From positions 302,210 through 366,209 of the forward strand of contig CAKZYA010000060.1 in NCBI GenBank assembly GCA_937883755.1: 64,000 bases of DNA, given 5' to 3'. The position numbers were made by a program, and so were the translations under genes. This DNA is from an uncultured Flammeovirgaceae bacterium (GTDB taxonomy: Bacteria > Bacteroidota > Bacteroidia > Cytophagales > Cyclobacteriaceae). Under the pieces are notes generated by a model. The model was not told the origin of the DNA and made no database searches. It saw only the letters and a program-made list of their open reading frames with translations. Positions within the stretch are counted from its first letter, which is position 1. Each line of letters opens with the position of its first letter. Shown here piece by piece: positions 25,343 to 35,567 of the stretch.

Positions 25343-26377
25343 ATGTCTATGAACTACCAAGACTATTCAGTTCAAGAATTTATTGAAGATTCTTACTTTC
25401 GCCAATGGGTCTATAGGCCCGATTCAACCAGCCATCAATTTTGGCAGCGCTGGCTTGCCCAGCATCCTGAAAAACAATCGGAGGTAGACCAAGCACAGTC
25501 GATACTGTTAGAGGTTCAGTTTAAAGAGTACACCGTTAGCGAAGAAGAAAAAAACGAAGTTTGGCAACAGATTCGCCAGCAGCGCTTAGTTTCTCTTTCT
25601 CCTACTACCCAAACTACATCTCTACCGAATGCTTCCCTTTCCAAACGCTGGCCTTTGGCAATAGGTATTGCGGCTTCGTTAGTACTATTAGTCGTTGCCT
25701 ATCTGGGTTGGGGACGATCCACGGAAACGGTTTATACCGCGGAATACGGTACAACCCGAACTATACTGCTTGCTGACCAAAGCACTGTTGAGCTAAATGC
25801 TAATTCAATTCTTCGGGTGAGTAAGGATTGGGATGAAGAGCGAGAAGTATGGCTGGAAGGCGAAGGTTTTTTTGCTATTCAACATCAGGAAGATGCTACA
25901 GGAGAGCGTATTCCCTTTATTGTTCACACACATGAACTATCAGTACGCGTCGTTGGTACTGAGTTTAATGTGCTTTCTCGCCGGGGGGAAACCCAAGTGG
26001 GATTACATAGCGGCAAGGTTTATCTTAATCTAGATCACGAAACTTCTTCTCTAACGATGCAGCCCGGCGATTGGGTGGCTTTTTCGGAAGAAGATCAGCA
26101 GCTCACCCAGGATCAGCTCACCCCCGCAAGTTATACTGCCTGGCGCGATCAGCGCTTCTGGTTTGATAACCATACTCTTTCGGAAATAGCGAGTATGATC
26201 CATGATTACTATGGATTGGAAGTAATACTATCCAGCCCGTCGTTAGGTCAACGAACCTTTAGTGGGCAATTTCCCACAGATCGCTTGGATCTTATGCTGA
26301 AAGCTATACAGGCTACTTTAGCTGTGCAAGTGACTATAACCGATCAGACCATACGCGTGACCACCCAAGAAGAATAA
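25343..26377 (+). CDS. FecR-family anti-sigma regulator
   Basis: A 344-residue membrane protein. The N-terminal ~90 residues are cytoplasmic and bind the sigma factor (FRQWVYRPDSTSHQFWQRWL). One membrane helix follows at about 97-118 (WPLAIGIAASLVLLVVAYLG). The periplasmic FecR domain includes TRTILLADQSTVELNANSIL and EVWLEGEGFFAIQ, and the C-terminal DUF4974-type domain includes FDNHTLSEIASMIHDYYGLE, which contacts the STN domain of the partner receptor. The ATG at 25343 is used; another Met two codons on is equally possible. It lies 195 bases after the sigma gene and 71 before SusC, as usual for such cassettes. Confidence 0.93.
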   Translation: MSMNYQDYSVQEFIEDSYFRQWVYRPDSTSHQFWQRWLAQHPEKQSEVDQAQSILLEVQFKEYTVSEEEKNEVWQQIRQQRLVSLSPTTQTTSLPNASLSKRWPLAIGIAASLVLLVVAYLGWGRSTETVYTAEYGTTRTILLADQSTVELNANSILRVSKDWDEEREVWLEGEGFFAIQHQEDATGERIPFIVHTHELSVRVVGTEFNVLSRRGETQVGLHSGKVYLNLDHETSSLTMQPGDWVAFSEEDQQLTQDQLTPASYTAWRDQRFWFDNHTLSEIASMIHDYYGLEVILSSPSLGQRTFSGQFPTDRLDLMLKAIQATLAVQVTITDQTIRVTTQEE

Positions 26378-26448
26378 AAGAAATCCGCCGGATGCAGCAA
26401 ACATTCCGACGGACTATATATAGTATTCATCTTAAATATGCCTAAACT

Positions 26449-29400
26449 ATGCACAAAAGCTACATTTTTGTTATAGTGAGCTTACTTTTTTCGCTCTGGT
26501 CTAGTTCAGGCCAGGCGCAACAACCCAAGCTCGCTAGTAATACCGTATCCATTTATCAGTCACCTGTACATGAAGCTGTCAAACAAGACCAGGGACAATC
26601 GCTATCGGTAGCTTTAAATAAGCTAGCCACTCATTACGGGGTGAGTATTTCTTATGACCCTACACTCTTACAAGAGAAAGTAGTCAAAAAAGCGGTTTCG
26701 CTTACCAAAAACTTAGATGCCAATTTGACCGAGTTATTAGCACCCTTTGAGCTTCACTACCGCAAGTTGGAGGCGGGTTACTACATCATTCAGCCTCGTA
26801 ATGACATTGGTAAGATAATTCGTTCTGCTCCCAAAGGGAAAACGATGGAGAAGCCGGTGCTAAATTCTATCGTGCTGCCTGACAGTAAAGCATCCCTTTT
26901 AACGAAAAAACTAACCGAACAATCTATTAACGGTCGCGTAACGGATCTTTCTAATAGTGAGCCCTTACCTGGAGTAAACATTCTAGCCAAAGGCACCACT
27001 ACCGGGACGGTCACCGACGTGGAAGGTAACTATCGGCTAACGGTAGCTGACGAAGTAACTACATTGGTGTTCTCATCCATTGGTTTTGAGACCGTCGAGG
27101 AAGAAATCGATGGTCGTTCTGAAATCAATATTTCCTTAGCGCCTGATATTCAGTCGCTGTCTGAGATAGTAGTAGTGGGTTATGGCACCACCCAAAAGAA
27201 AGACCTGACGGGGGCGGTAGCCGAAGTATCATCTGAGGCCATAGAAAATCGGCAAGCGGTTCAGTTGTCAGATGCTTTACAAGGGAGTGTGGCTGGGGTT
27301 ACTGTTACTCGAGACGGAGGTGGTCCTGGAGAGGGAAGTAGCATCCGTGTTAGGGGGGTTACGTCATTAAATGTAAATGATCCACTGGTGATCGTGGATG
27401 GTATCCAAGGCTTGACACTAGACGATATCAACCCTAACGATGTAGAATCCATTACTATACTAAAAGATGCGGCTTCTCAGGCAATATACGGGGCGAGAGC
27501 CGCTGCTGGGGTGGTGTTGGTTACTACTAAAAGAGGCAGCGAGGGGCAGATGAGGATAGACTATGACTATGAATACGGGCTCAATTATCCTACCGAGCTT
27601 CCTGAGTATGTAGATGCCAAGACGTACCGAACACTGGCTAATGAATTCTCTATGAACGATGGTGGGGGCGAAACCTTTGATCCTGAAATTACCGAACAAT
27701 ACGATGAACTGCACACACAAGACCCCGATCAATATCCAGATACCGACTGGCAAGATGCTATACTGAGTAATGTGCCTACTGCACGACACCGACATAACCT
27801 AGCTTTAACGGTAGGCTCAGAAAATGTGAACACTCGAGCGTCAATGAGCTACGTAACGGAAGAAGGTATCTATGCCAATAACGACTTTGAGCGGCTGACC
27901 TTTCGGGTGAATAATGGGCTAAAGTTGGGTAGTATCGTAGAAGCCAATATTGATCTCTACTACAAACGCACGAATACTACCGATCCTACACTTCAATCAA
28001 CAAATGTAAATAACAATGCGGTGGCTCAGGCTCGTAGATATCCCAGTATATTTTCAGCTATTAGAACCGACGGTGAGTGGGGAGAAGGAAAAGACGGAGA
28101 GAATCCGCTAGCTGAAACTGTAGACGGTGGTTTACTTACCCAAAACCTTAATCAATTGAATGGTATCATTGGGGTTACCGTAAAACCGACTAATTCCCTA
28201 TCGCTACGGCTAAATTTTTCTCCCACTTTCGGCTTTGATGAGTACAGCCGTTTCTACACCCCACCTGCTATACCTCGACTGGGTAGCACCACTGAGTTTT
28301 GGCCTCGCCCTATTTCCAGTTTAGAAAAAAGACAAACGAACGTAACCACACTTACTACTCAGGCTTTGCTATCGTACGATAAAACAATCGGAAACCATCA
28401 ATTCAATCTGCTTGGTGGCTACGAGGAAGTAAACACCGATTGGGATCGAATTTCCACTACCAGTCGCGATTTAGGAATAGAGTTAGATGCGTTGGCATTC
28501 GGTGATCCACTGCTTACGCAAAACCAACAAAATACCTCGGAAAATAATATCCGTTCTTTTTTTGGAAGAATCGGCTACAACTATAACGGGAAGTATCTGG
28601 TTCAGTCAAACTTTCGGGTAGATGGTTCTTCCCGTTTTGCTCCTGACGAACGGTGGGGTTTCTTCCCTTCGTTATCCCTCGGTTGGGTGGTTTCGGAAGA
28701 GAGTTTTGAGTTACCTGATTTTATCTCTTTTTTAAAAGTGAGGGGTTCATATGGTGAGGTAGGGAATGAGCAGATTGGGAATGGGCGGACGAGAGGAGAT
28801 GAGTTTTTTAACTTCTACCCATATCAAGGGCTGTTCGAGTTAGTCAATACAGTTTTTTACGATGGCAACAGCTTCGTGTCCGGAATTGGAGTAACTCAAG
28901 ATTTCTTAGCAGATCAATTTTTAGTATGGGAAACTACCCGCACGATAGATGTTGGGGTAGATCTTGGTTTTTTGGAAGACCGCATTAACGTGGTGGTAGA
29001 TGCGTATCGCAAAACGACCGACGATATTATCATTACCCAAGATTTGCCCAACTACCTGGGTTATCCAGATGATACTAAAACTAATGTAGGGAGTATAGAA
29101 GTAGAAGGACTTGATTTTGAAGTAGGGTATCGTAACCAAGTCGGTAATCTGAAGTATGCCGTAAATGCCAACACTTCCGTGCTTCGTAGTGAAATACTAG
29201 ATGTGGGCGGTATCGAGACATTTTTAGTAAATAGCGGAACGCAGATTCATACCGAAGGGGCAGCTTTTGCGGAGTGGTTCGGCTATCAAACCAATGGGGT
29301 GTATCAGTCTCAGCAGCAAATTGATGAATACGGGGTTACTGATAATATTCAACCTGGCGATGTGTGGCTTATTGATCAGCTTACAGTAGATACCAACAAC

Positions 29401-29961
29401 GATGGTATTCCGGATGCCCGCGATAACGTCATTAACGGCGAAGATCGGGTTCCTTTAGGTACTTCCTTGCCCACCTTTACCTACGGCGGGACTATTTCCC
29501 TGAGCTACCAAAACCTGGATTTCTCATTGGTTCTTAATGGGGTAGGGCGACATAATCGGCGGTACGAGAATGTACAGGTACGTCCCCTTACCCAGGCCTT
29601 TGGTAACATTCCTTCCTACGTAGCGGAAGAGTCTTGGCGGCCCGGTAATACCGAAGCTCAGAATCAAGCGGCTCGCTATCCGCGGTTGTCAGGAGCTTCG
29701 GCAGGCTTCAATTACGCGGTATCCGATTTTTGGCTATATAACGCTGCTTATTTACGTGTCCAGAATATCACCCTGGGCTATTCGCTACCTACTAGCTTAA
29801 CTCAGCGAGCCTCTCTTCAGAAAGTGAGAGTTTATGCAGCCCTAAGAAACTTTCTGACACTCCGTGGCGAAGACCTGCTGGAAGGCTGGGGTCCCGAGGT
29901 AGACTTCAACGGTCATCCTATCATGAAATCAGTACTGTTCGGTATCAATGTTAAGTTTTAG
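26449..29961 (+). CDS. SusC/RagA TonB-linked outer-membrane receptor with STN domain
   Basis: An 1170-residue TonB-dependent transporter. After the signal peptide comes the STN signalling domain (about 48-115, SVALNKLATHYGVSISYDPT), then a carboxypeptidase-regulatory-like domain (about 162-235, GRVTDLSNSEPLPGVNILAK), the plug (SEIVVVGYGTTQKKDLTGAV onward, with IRVRGVTSLN and LKDAASQAIYGARAAAGVVL) and the 22-stranded barrel, ending in a typical aromatic-Phe terminus (SVLFGINVKF). It imports glycan fragments together with its SusD partner, whose ATG lies four bases after this stop. The STN domain ties it to the FecR/sigma pair upstream. The ligand cannot be told from sequence; the neighbouring sulfatase suggests a sulfated glycan. 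Confidence 0.96.
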   Translation: MHKSYIFVIVSLLFSLWSSSGQAQQPKLASNTVSIYQSPVHEAVKQDQGQSLSVALNKLATHYGVSISYDPTLLQEKVVKKAVSLTKNLDANLTELLAPFELHYRKLEAGYYIIQPRNDIGKIIRSAPKGKTMEKPVLNSIVLPDSKASLLTKKLTEQSINGRVTDLSNSEPLPGVNILAKGTTTGTVTDVEGNYRLTVADEVTTLVFSSIGFETVEEEIDGRSEINISLAPDIQSLSEIVVVGYGTTQKKDLTGAVAEVSSEAIENRQAVQLSDALQGSVAGVTVTRDGGGPGEGSSIRVRGVTSLNVNDPLVIVDGIQGLTLDDINPNDVESITILKDAASQAIYGARAAAGVVLVTTKRGSEGQMRIDYDYEYGLNYPTELPEYVDAKTYRTLANEFSMNDGGGETFDPEITEQYDELHTQDPDQYPDTDWQDAILSNVPTARHRHNLALTVGSENVNTRASMSYVTEEGIYANNDFERLTFRVNNGLKLGSIVEANIDLYYKRTNTTDPTLQSTNVNNNAVAQARRYPSIFSAIRTDGEWGEGKDGENPLAETVDGGLLTQNLNQLNGIIGVTVKPTNSLSLRLNFSPTFGFDEYSRFYTPPAIPRLGSTTEFWPRPISSLEKRQTNVTTLTTQALLSYDKTIGNHQFNLLGGYEEVNTDWDRISTTSRDLGIELDALAFGDPLLTQNQQNTSENNIRSFFGRIGYNYNGKYLVQSNFRVDGSSRFAPDERWGFFPSLSLGWVVSEESFELPDFISFLKVRGSYGEVGNEQIGNGRTRGDEFFNFYPYQGLFELVNTVFYDGNSFVSGIGVTQDFLADQFLVWETTRTIDVGVDLGFLEDRINVVVDAYRKTTDDIIITQDLPNYLGYPDDTKTNVGSIEVEGLDFEVGYRNQVGNLKYAVNANTSVLRSEILDVGGIETFLVNSGTQIHTEGAAFAEWFGYQTNGVYQSQQQIDEYGVTDNIQPGDVWLIDQLTVDTNNDGIPDARDNVINGEDRVPLGTSLPTFTYGGTISLSYQNLDFSLVLNGVGRHNRRYENVQVRPLTQAFGNIPSYVAEESWRPGNTEAQNQAARYPRLSGASAGFNYAVSDFWLYNAAYLRVQNITLGYSLPTSLTQRASLQKVRVYAALRNFLTLRGEDLLEGWGPEVDFNGHPIMKSVLFGINVKF

Positions 29962-29965
29962 TATC

Positions 29966-31657
29966 ATGAAAAAAACTATAGTAATTATAAGTGCCACTTG
30001 GCTATTCTTCGCGGGCTGCGAAACCCTCGATCTGGAACCGCAGACTGCCGTTTCTACTAGTAACTTTTTCAATAATGCCGATGAGTTGCAAATTGCCTTA
30101 AATGGTCTTTACGAACAGCGGCTATGGCGCTTAGACGAGTCTTACTGGGATGATGATGGGCACCATAGAGGGGGCGGGCAAAGAAACAATGCGATCTCTC
30201 GGGCCACGCTTAATGCCACCTCAGGTGAAATAGAGCCGTCCTGGGACCTTTCTTACGAAGCGATCAAACGAGCTAATGTATTGTTAGATCAGCTTCCTGC
30301 AGCGCGAGAAAAGATTGATAATACCATTGTAGACCAAGCCGAAGGTGAGGCTCGGGCTATTCGTGCGTACTTCTACAGCAAGCTCGCCTTCAAGTTTGGG
30401 GCTATACCACTAATCACAGCACCACTGACTATCCAAGAATCTCTGGAAGTAGAACGAACTCCGCAGGAGAACGTGAAGCAGTTTGTCTACGATGAACTGG
30501 ATGCAGCAGCTAGTATTTTGCCTGAAGGTAATGAAAATAAGGCAACTCAGGGATTCACATTGGGTATCAAAGCTCGTTTTGCCCTCTACATGGGAGACTA
30601 CGCTATCGCTCGCGATGCCGCTAGAGCCGTGATAGATTCTGACGTGTATAGTCTAGATACTGACTTCCAAGAAATGTTTCTAAAAGCCGGAGCCAGTAGT
30701 CCCGAACACATCTACTTTGTGCCTCACTCTTTTGAGCTGGGAAGCACCTGGAATTTTGAAGGGGGAGCGCGTGGCATTATCACCCGTAATGCGGGTGGCT
30801 TTGGAGCAAACATGCCCACCTGGGAAGCCATCAGTATATTTGAGTGTGCCGATGGACTAACCATTGATGATTCGCCTTTATACGACCCTTTTGATCCTTT
30901 TTCTAACCGTGACCCTCGGTTAGTCCAAACCATGGTCGAGTTTGGTACCGATTGGCTAGGGTACATCTACCAGCCGCACCCCGATTCAGTGACTACGTTG
31001 AATACCGTGACCAACACTATCGTTAACAACAACGATACTCGCTCGGTCGCTATCTTTGCTTCCTTTACTGGTCTGGTTTGGAAGAAAGGGGTTGAGCAGT
31101 CCTGGTCGGATAACCGGACTGCTGACCGTAATATCATTATCTTGCGTTACGGCGATATTTTGCTGATGTACGCTGAAGCCCTTATTGAGCTAGGCGAAAA
31201 TTTAGAGGCGGCTCAACAGACTATAAATCAGTTGAGGGCGCGAGCTTACAGCACTACTGTAGAGGACATGGCCAACTACCCAGCGATTACAGAGACTGAT
31301 CAGGCGGGATTACGCGAACGCCTACGTCGGGAACGGCGCGTAGAATTGATGTTTGAAGGGAGCCTTCGCTTTCAAGACCTGCGAAGATGGCGATTGGCTG
31401 AACAAGCACTAAATCAACTGGTAGTAGGGCTACCCGAACCCCAGGACCAAGACCGCAACCAATGGCCCTTCAACGATCAAATCTTACCGGATATTGACGA
31501 AAACGGCTTGGTTAACCTGAAGGCGCAGCAATTAATTGATAACGGCTTTGCCCGACTTTTAGAAGATTATGATTTTGCTGAGCGTATGTATCTCTGGCCT
31601 ATCCCGGCCGATGATATTCTGCTAAACAGTAATCTGACCCAGAATACCGGATATTAA
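29966..31657 (+). CDS. SusD/RagB surface glycan-binding lipoprotein
   Basis: A 563-residue lipoprotein. I chose the ATG at 29966 because it starts the lipoprotein signal (MKKTIVIISATWLFFAGCET) four bases after the SusC stop; an ATG at 29948 overlaps SusC and adds six residues. The typical SusD elements are present: TSNFFNNADELQIALNGLYE, QAEGEARAIRAYFYSKLAFK and ILRYGDILLMYAEALIELGE, then ERRVELMFEGSLRFQDLRRW and the C-terminal YLWPIPADDILLNSNL. SusD caps the SusC barrel at the cell surface and helps capture oligosaccharides. Together with SusC it defines this locus as a polysaccharide utilisation locus. Confidence 0.96.
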   Translation: MKKTIVIISATWLFFAGCETLDLEPQTAVSTSNFFNNADELQIALNGLYEQRLWRLDESYWDDDGHHRGGGQRNNAISRATLNATSGEIEPSWDLSYEAIKRANVLLDQLPAAREKIDNTIVDQAEGEARAIRAYFYSKLAFKFGAIPLITAPLTIQESLEVERTPQENVKQFVYDELDAAASILPEGNENKATQGFTLGIKARFALYMGDYAIARDAARAVIDSDVYSLDTDFQEMFLKAGASSPEHIYFVPHSFELGSTWNFEGGARGIITRNAGGFGANMPTWEAISIFECADGLTIDDSPLYDPFDPFSNRDPRLVQTMVEFGTDWLGYIYQPHPDSVTTLNTVTNTIVNNNDTRSVAIFASFTGLVWKKGVEQSWSDNRTADRNIIILRYGDILLMYAEALIELGENLEAAQQTINQLRARAYSTTVEDMANYPAITETDQAGLRERLRRERRVELMFEGSLRFQDLRRWRLAEQALNQLVVGLPEPQDQDRNQWPFNDQILPDIDENGLVNLKAQQLIDNGFARLLEDYDFAERMYLWPIPADDILLNSNLTQNTGY

Positions 31658-31670
31658 TTTTAGTCCTACA

Positions 31671-34151
31671 ATGAATAAACCAATACATGAAGCTACTCTT
31701 GCAACCGCATTTCTACTCCTTAGCGTTAGCGGTTTTGCCCAAAATAATGCGGCTAATTCTTATCCATATATCAGTGGTATCTATCCCCACTTGGCCTACT
31801 ACAACAACGAAGGTGAGTGCGGCACGGGAGCAGTGGTACTCTGGGCAGATCGGCTGTGGGTCATCACGTACGGTCCCCACTTTCCCACTGGCTCATCGGA
31901 TAAGCTCTATGAGATTACCCCAGAACTTCAGCAGATCGTCCGACCCGAAAGTATAGGTGGTACCCCCGCTAATCGATTGATTCACCGCGAGAGCCAGCAA
32001 TTATTTATCGGCCCCTACGCTATCGATACCAATCTGCAGGTACGAGTAATTCCCTACACAGAAGCCCCAGGGCGTCATACGGGTACAGCTCGGCACCTGA
32101 CTGACCCAGCTAATTTCGTTTATCACGGCACCATGGAGGAGGGTTTCTACGAAGTAGAAGTGCATACGTTGCAGGTTAAAATGCTCTATCAGGACGGGAA
32201 TATTGCTCGGCAGAATGGGGATGCGGCTCAATATAGTCCCCTTCTGCCAGGGGCACACGGTAAAGGACTGTATTCCGGGCAGGGGGTTCTGGTCTACTCT
32301 AATAATGGGGAGGATGTACCGGAGGCTCGTACCCAGTTTGATATTGAAGCGGGAGCCTTAGCTGAATGGGACGGTAATGACTGGCAGATAGTTCGTCGAA
32401 ATCAGTTTGTAGAGGTTACCGGGCCGGGTGGTATCTACGGTAATACTAACCCCGAAACTGATCCAATCTGGGCCACGGGCTGGGATCATAAATCGGTACT
32501 GCTGGGCGTACGCGATCCAACGCAAGGGTGGTCGTTTTTCCGCTTGCCTAAGGCTAGCCATAGCTACGATGGTGCTCACGGCTGGAACACCGAGTGGCCT
32601 CGCATTCGGGATGTGGGTACGTCCGAAGAACCGGATTATCTGATGACGATGCATGGTATGTTCTGGCGGTTTCCCGGGAGTTTTACAGCTAGCCAATCGG
32701 CCGGTATTCGCCCCCGCTCGGCCTACCTGAAAGTCATTGGTGATTTCACTCGCTGGAACGATCGTTTAGTATTCGGCTGTGATGATTCTGCTCAAAGAGA
32801 ATTCTTAAATAAGAGGAAAATAAAAGGGGGGATTGAAGGCCCCGGCCAATCCAACTCTAATCTGTGGTTTACCGATATAAATATGCCCGATAAATTGGGA
32901 CCCAACACCGCCGAGGGGGCCGTCTGGCTGAATGAAGAGGTAGTGGCTAATACGCCTTCGGAACCCTTCTTGTTAGCTGGTTGGCCGCAGCGGGCCGCCT
33001 GGGTACACAATGCCGGGGACCAGCCCACTACTTTTAGGTTAGAGGTTGACCCTTCTGGAAACGGAGATTGGCAATCCTTGCAGGAAGTACGTATGGATAG
33101 TCAAAGCAGTCAGTTAGTAGAATTTTCACCGGACACTCCCGGTGAATGGATACGTGTAATAAGTAGTGAGCCTACCCGAACTACCGTCCATTTTTTCTAT
33201 ACCGACGAAGATCAAAGGTCTACTCAACCAGATGCTATGTTTTCTGGGTTAGCTTCAGTAGGTCGGTCTGAAGCAATAGGCGGCTTATTATACGGGTTGG
33301 GTGACAACCGCCGAGCACTGGGCATTAGTGCAGTACACTTTGATGAGAAAGGTAAACGAACTGAGGGCTACTACGAATTAGATTCTGCCTTACGGTTGCA
33401 ACCCAAAGACGATGAGGCTATCCAAAGCTTTATCAATGAGAAGTTTGCGATTCCTGAGCAGGTCGTTACTGCTGAAGCCTCTTCGGTATTGATTGTAGAC
33501 GATCAGGAACGGCGCTGGCGGCTGCCGCTAGGAGCCGAGGAATTTAGTCCTTTAACTAATAAGGCTGCGCTACGGATTGATCGGGAGGTAGCTACGGAAC
33601 GAGACCTGATGAACTGCCACGGCACCTTCTACGAGCTTCCGGCGGAGAATGCCGATGGTTTTGCCAAAATTCGTCCGATTAGCTCCCACAACTTCCGTAT
33701 TCACGACTACGCCAGTTACCGAGGTCTGCTGGTGATGACAGGTATTAATCCCGAGATGCAATCCGGTAATGAACATATTATCACGTCGGATGATGATAGG
33801 GCTGCCGTGTGGGTAGGAGTGATTGATGACCTGTGGAAGCTGGGTAAACCTACCGGGCGGGGTGGCCCTTGGAAAGACACTTCGGTAGACGCCAACGAAC
33901 CTTCCGATCCGTACCTGATCGGTTTTTACGACCAACGTAGTCTACGGCTTTCTCACCAGTCTGATAAGGCCATTACGTTCACGATAGAGGTAGAGCCAGT
34001 AGGTCATGGTCCCTGGATGGTTTATCAGGAAGTAACGATAGCGTCGGGCGAGACCTTTGAGCATACCTTTCCTGATTACTTTCAGAGCCGCTGGATTCGC
34101 TTCCGTAGCAATACCGACTGTACCGCTACGGCCTGGCTGGAGTACCGATAG
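31671..34151 (+). CDS. Uncharacterised secreted protein with internal duplication
   Basis: An 826-residue protein with a signal peptide (LATAFLLLSVSGFAQ). I do not recognise a family. The body looks beta-rich and propeller-like, with repeated blade-type motifs (KSVLLGVRDPTQGWSFFRLP and SSVLIVDDQERRWRLPLG). A larger unit of roughly 180-195 residues occurs twice, at about 325-520 and 647-826. Paired segments include MHGMFWRFPG/CHGTFYELPA, EPFLLAGWPQRAAWVHNAGD/DPYLIGFYDQRSLRLSHQSD and TFRLEVDPSGNGDWQSLQEV/TFTIEVEPVGHGPWMVYQEV. The second part of each unit may be a beta-sandwich. It sits between SusD and a sulfatase, 13 bases after SusD and 17 before the sulfatase, so it is almost certainly part of the PUL, as a glycan-binding protein, lyase or hydrolase of unknown class. 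Confidence 0.8.
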   Translation: MNKPIHEATLATAFLLLSVSGFAQNNAANSYPYISGIYPHLAYYNNEGECGTGAVVLWADRLWVITYGPHFPTGSSDKLYEITPELQQIVRPESIGGTPANRLIHRESQQLFIGPYAIDTNLQVRVIPYTEAPGRHTGTARHLTDPANFVYHGTMEEGFYEVEVHTLQVKMLYQDGNIARQNGDAAQYSPLLPGAHGKGLYSGQGVLVYSNNGEDVPEARTQFDIEAGALAEWDGNDWQIVRRNQFVEVTGPGGIYGNTNPETDPIWATGWDHKSVLLGVRDPTQGWSFFRLPKASHSYDGAHGWNTEWPRIRDVGTSEEPDYLMTMHGMFWRFPGSFTASQSAGIRPRSAYLKVIGDFTRWNDRLVFGCDDSAQREFLNKRKIKGGIEGPGQSNSNLWFTDINMPDKLGPNTAEGAVWLNEEVVANTPSEPFLLAGWPQRAAWVHNAGDQPTTFRLEVDPSGNGDWQSLQEVRMDSQSSQLVEFSPDTPGEWIRVISSEPTRTTVHFFYTDEDQRSTQPDAMFSGLASVGRSEAIGGLLYGLGDNRRALGISAVHFDEKGKRTEGYYELDSALRLQPKDDEAIQSFINEKFAIPEQVVTAEASSVLIVDDQERRWRLPLGAEEFSPLTNKAALRIDREVATERDLMNCHGTFYELPAENADGFAKIRPISSHNFRIHDYASYRGLLVMTGINPEMQSGNEHIITSDDDRAAVWVGVIDDLWKLGKPTGRGGPWKDTSVDANEPSDPYLIGFYDQRSLRLSHQSDKAITFTIEVEPVGHGPWMVYQEVTIASGETFEHTFPDYFQSRWIRFRSNTDCTATAWLEYR

Positions 34152-34168
34152 ACGGAATAATTTAACAT

Positions 34169-35557
34169 ATGCTGCGTTACAGTTTCATCTTTTATTGGCT
34201 CACTATAGCCACCCTTATCAGTGCAGAAGCCCAGTCCACCGGCGATACCCCTCCCAACTTTGTCATCATCTATTCGGATGATCAGCGCTATGACGCCCTG
34301 GGGTGCCGTGCGCCTGATACTGCCATTACGCCTACGCTAGACAGTCTTTGTGCGTCAGGTATGTACTTTGAAAATGCCTTTGTCACTTTATCTATTTGCA
34401 GTCCCAGCCGAGCAGCCCTCCTAACCGGGAGGTACGGAAGTGCCAACGGCGTGACCACCTTCGGAAAGGTTCGTTTGAATGAAGGAGAGCAAACATTTGC
34501 GCAGCTACTAAGAGAACTAGGGTATCAAACTGGGCTCGTCGGTAAGTGGCACTTGGCAGATAGCCCTACCTCACTCGGATTTGATTACGCCCGTTATTTT
34601 TTCTCGAACGGCCCTTGGTACAATCGTACGGTGATAGAAGAAGGAAAGGAAAAAATAGCCAAAGGGTTCATAGAGGATTATAATGCTCGCCGGGCGATTG
34701 AATTCCTGGAAAGCACTGCTGACCAACAGGCTCCCTATCTGTTGTTCTACTGCCCCCAACTTCCCCATCTTGATAACCACTTCAATTGGGACGTAACCCA
34801 AGAAACGCTGGCGTGGTATGAAAACAGGGAAATTAGCCTACCCCAAAACTGGCCAGATGAAAAGTTAGAAGGTAAACCCGAATATTTGCTTACCGAAAGG
34901 CATCGTCAAAAAGCATTGAGTTACGGCTATCAAAACCCTGATACGCTTCTGTACCAGACTCAGCGCTACTATGCCGCAATTACCGAAATGGATGCAGCTA
35001 TGGGGCGGGTTTTGCAAAAAGTACGTGAACTGCCTAACGCCGATAATACCTATATTATTTTTATGAGTGATAATGGCTGGTTTATTGGAGATCATCTATT
35101 CACCAGTAAATTCTTAGCCTACGAAGAATCTATCCGGGTACCCTTGGTAATCAGCGGGCCAGGCATCCGCCCAATGGTTAATCAGGATCTAGTACTTAAT
35201 ATCGACATTTTTCCTACGTTACTGGCCATGCTAGGCAAAGAAAGTCCGCCACCGTTGCACGGTGTAAGTTTGCTGCCTGTCCTGATCGAGGAAGAGTGGC
35301 CGGAAAAAAGAGCACATATTTATTATCAAGCACCTACACCACAGTTGGGTAGCCAACCGCTGGCGGCCATTCGTACCCAACGTTACAAATACATTGAAAC
35401 GTATGATGAGACGGATACCACGCGGGTAGTATTTCAGGAACTTTATGATCTACGAGAAGACCCCTACGAGCTCAATAATCTAGCCATAGATCAAACGCAT
35501 AACCAGCTTATACAACAGCTAAAACGCACTTTGCAACAAGAACAACTAGACTATTAA
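34169..35557 (+). CDS. Secreted formylglycine-dependent sulfatase (S1 family)
   Basis: A 462-residue type I sulfatase with a signal peptide (YSFIFYWLTIATLISAEAQ). The metal site NFVIIYSDDQRYDALG and the catalytic motif C77-S-P-S-R81 (ICSPSRAALLTGRYG) are complete, so C77 can be converted to formylglycine by a sulfatase-maturating enzyme encoded elsewhere. VGKWHLAD and IIFMSDNGWFIGDH supply further active-site residues. The C-terminal subdomain ends normally (YDLREDPYELNNLA). It removes sulfate esters from a glycan in the periplasm. The S1 subfamily and the bond attacked cannot be decided by eye. It is the last intact gene of the PUL; the following gene is cut by an IS. Confidence 0.94.
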   Translation: MLRYSFIFYWLTIATLISAEAQSTGDTPPNFVIIYSDDQRYDALGCRAPDTAITPTLDSLCASGMYFENAFVTLSICSPSRAALLTGRYGSANGVTTFGKVRLNEGEQTFAQLLRELGYQTGLVGKWHLADSPTSLGFDYARYFFSNGPWYNRTVIEEGKEKIAKGFIEDYNARRAIEFLESTADQQAPYLLFYCPQLPHLDNHFNWDVTQETLAWYENREISLPQNWPDEKLEGKPEYLLTERHRQKALSYGYQNPDTLLYQTQRYYAAITEMDAAMGRVLQKVRELPNADNTYIIFMSDNGWFIGDHLFTSKFLAYEESIRVPLVISGPGIRPMVNQDLVLNIDIFPTLLAMLGKESPPPLHGVSLLPVLIEEEWPEKRAHIYYQAPTPQLGSQPLAAIRTQRYKYIETYDETDTTRVVFQELYDLREDPYELNNLAIDQTHNQLIQQLKRTLQQEQLDY

Positions 35558-35567
35558 ACAATGAGAA

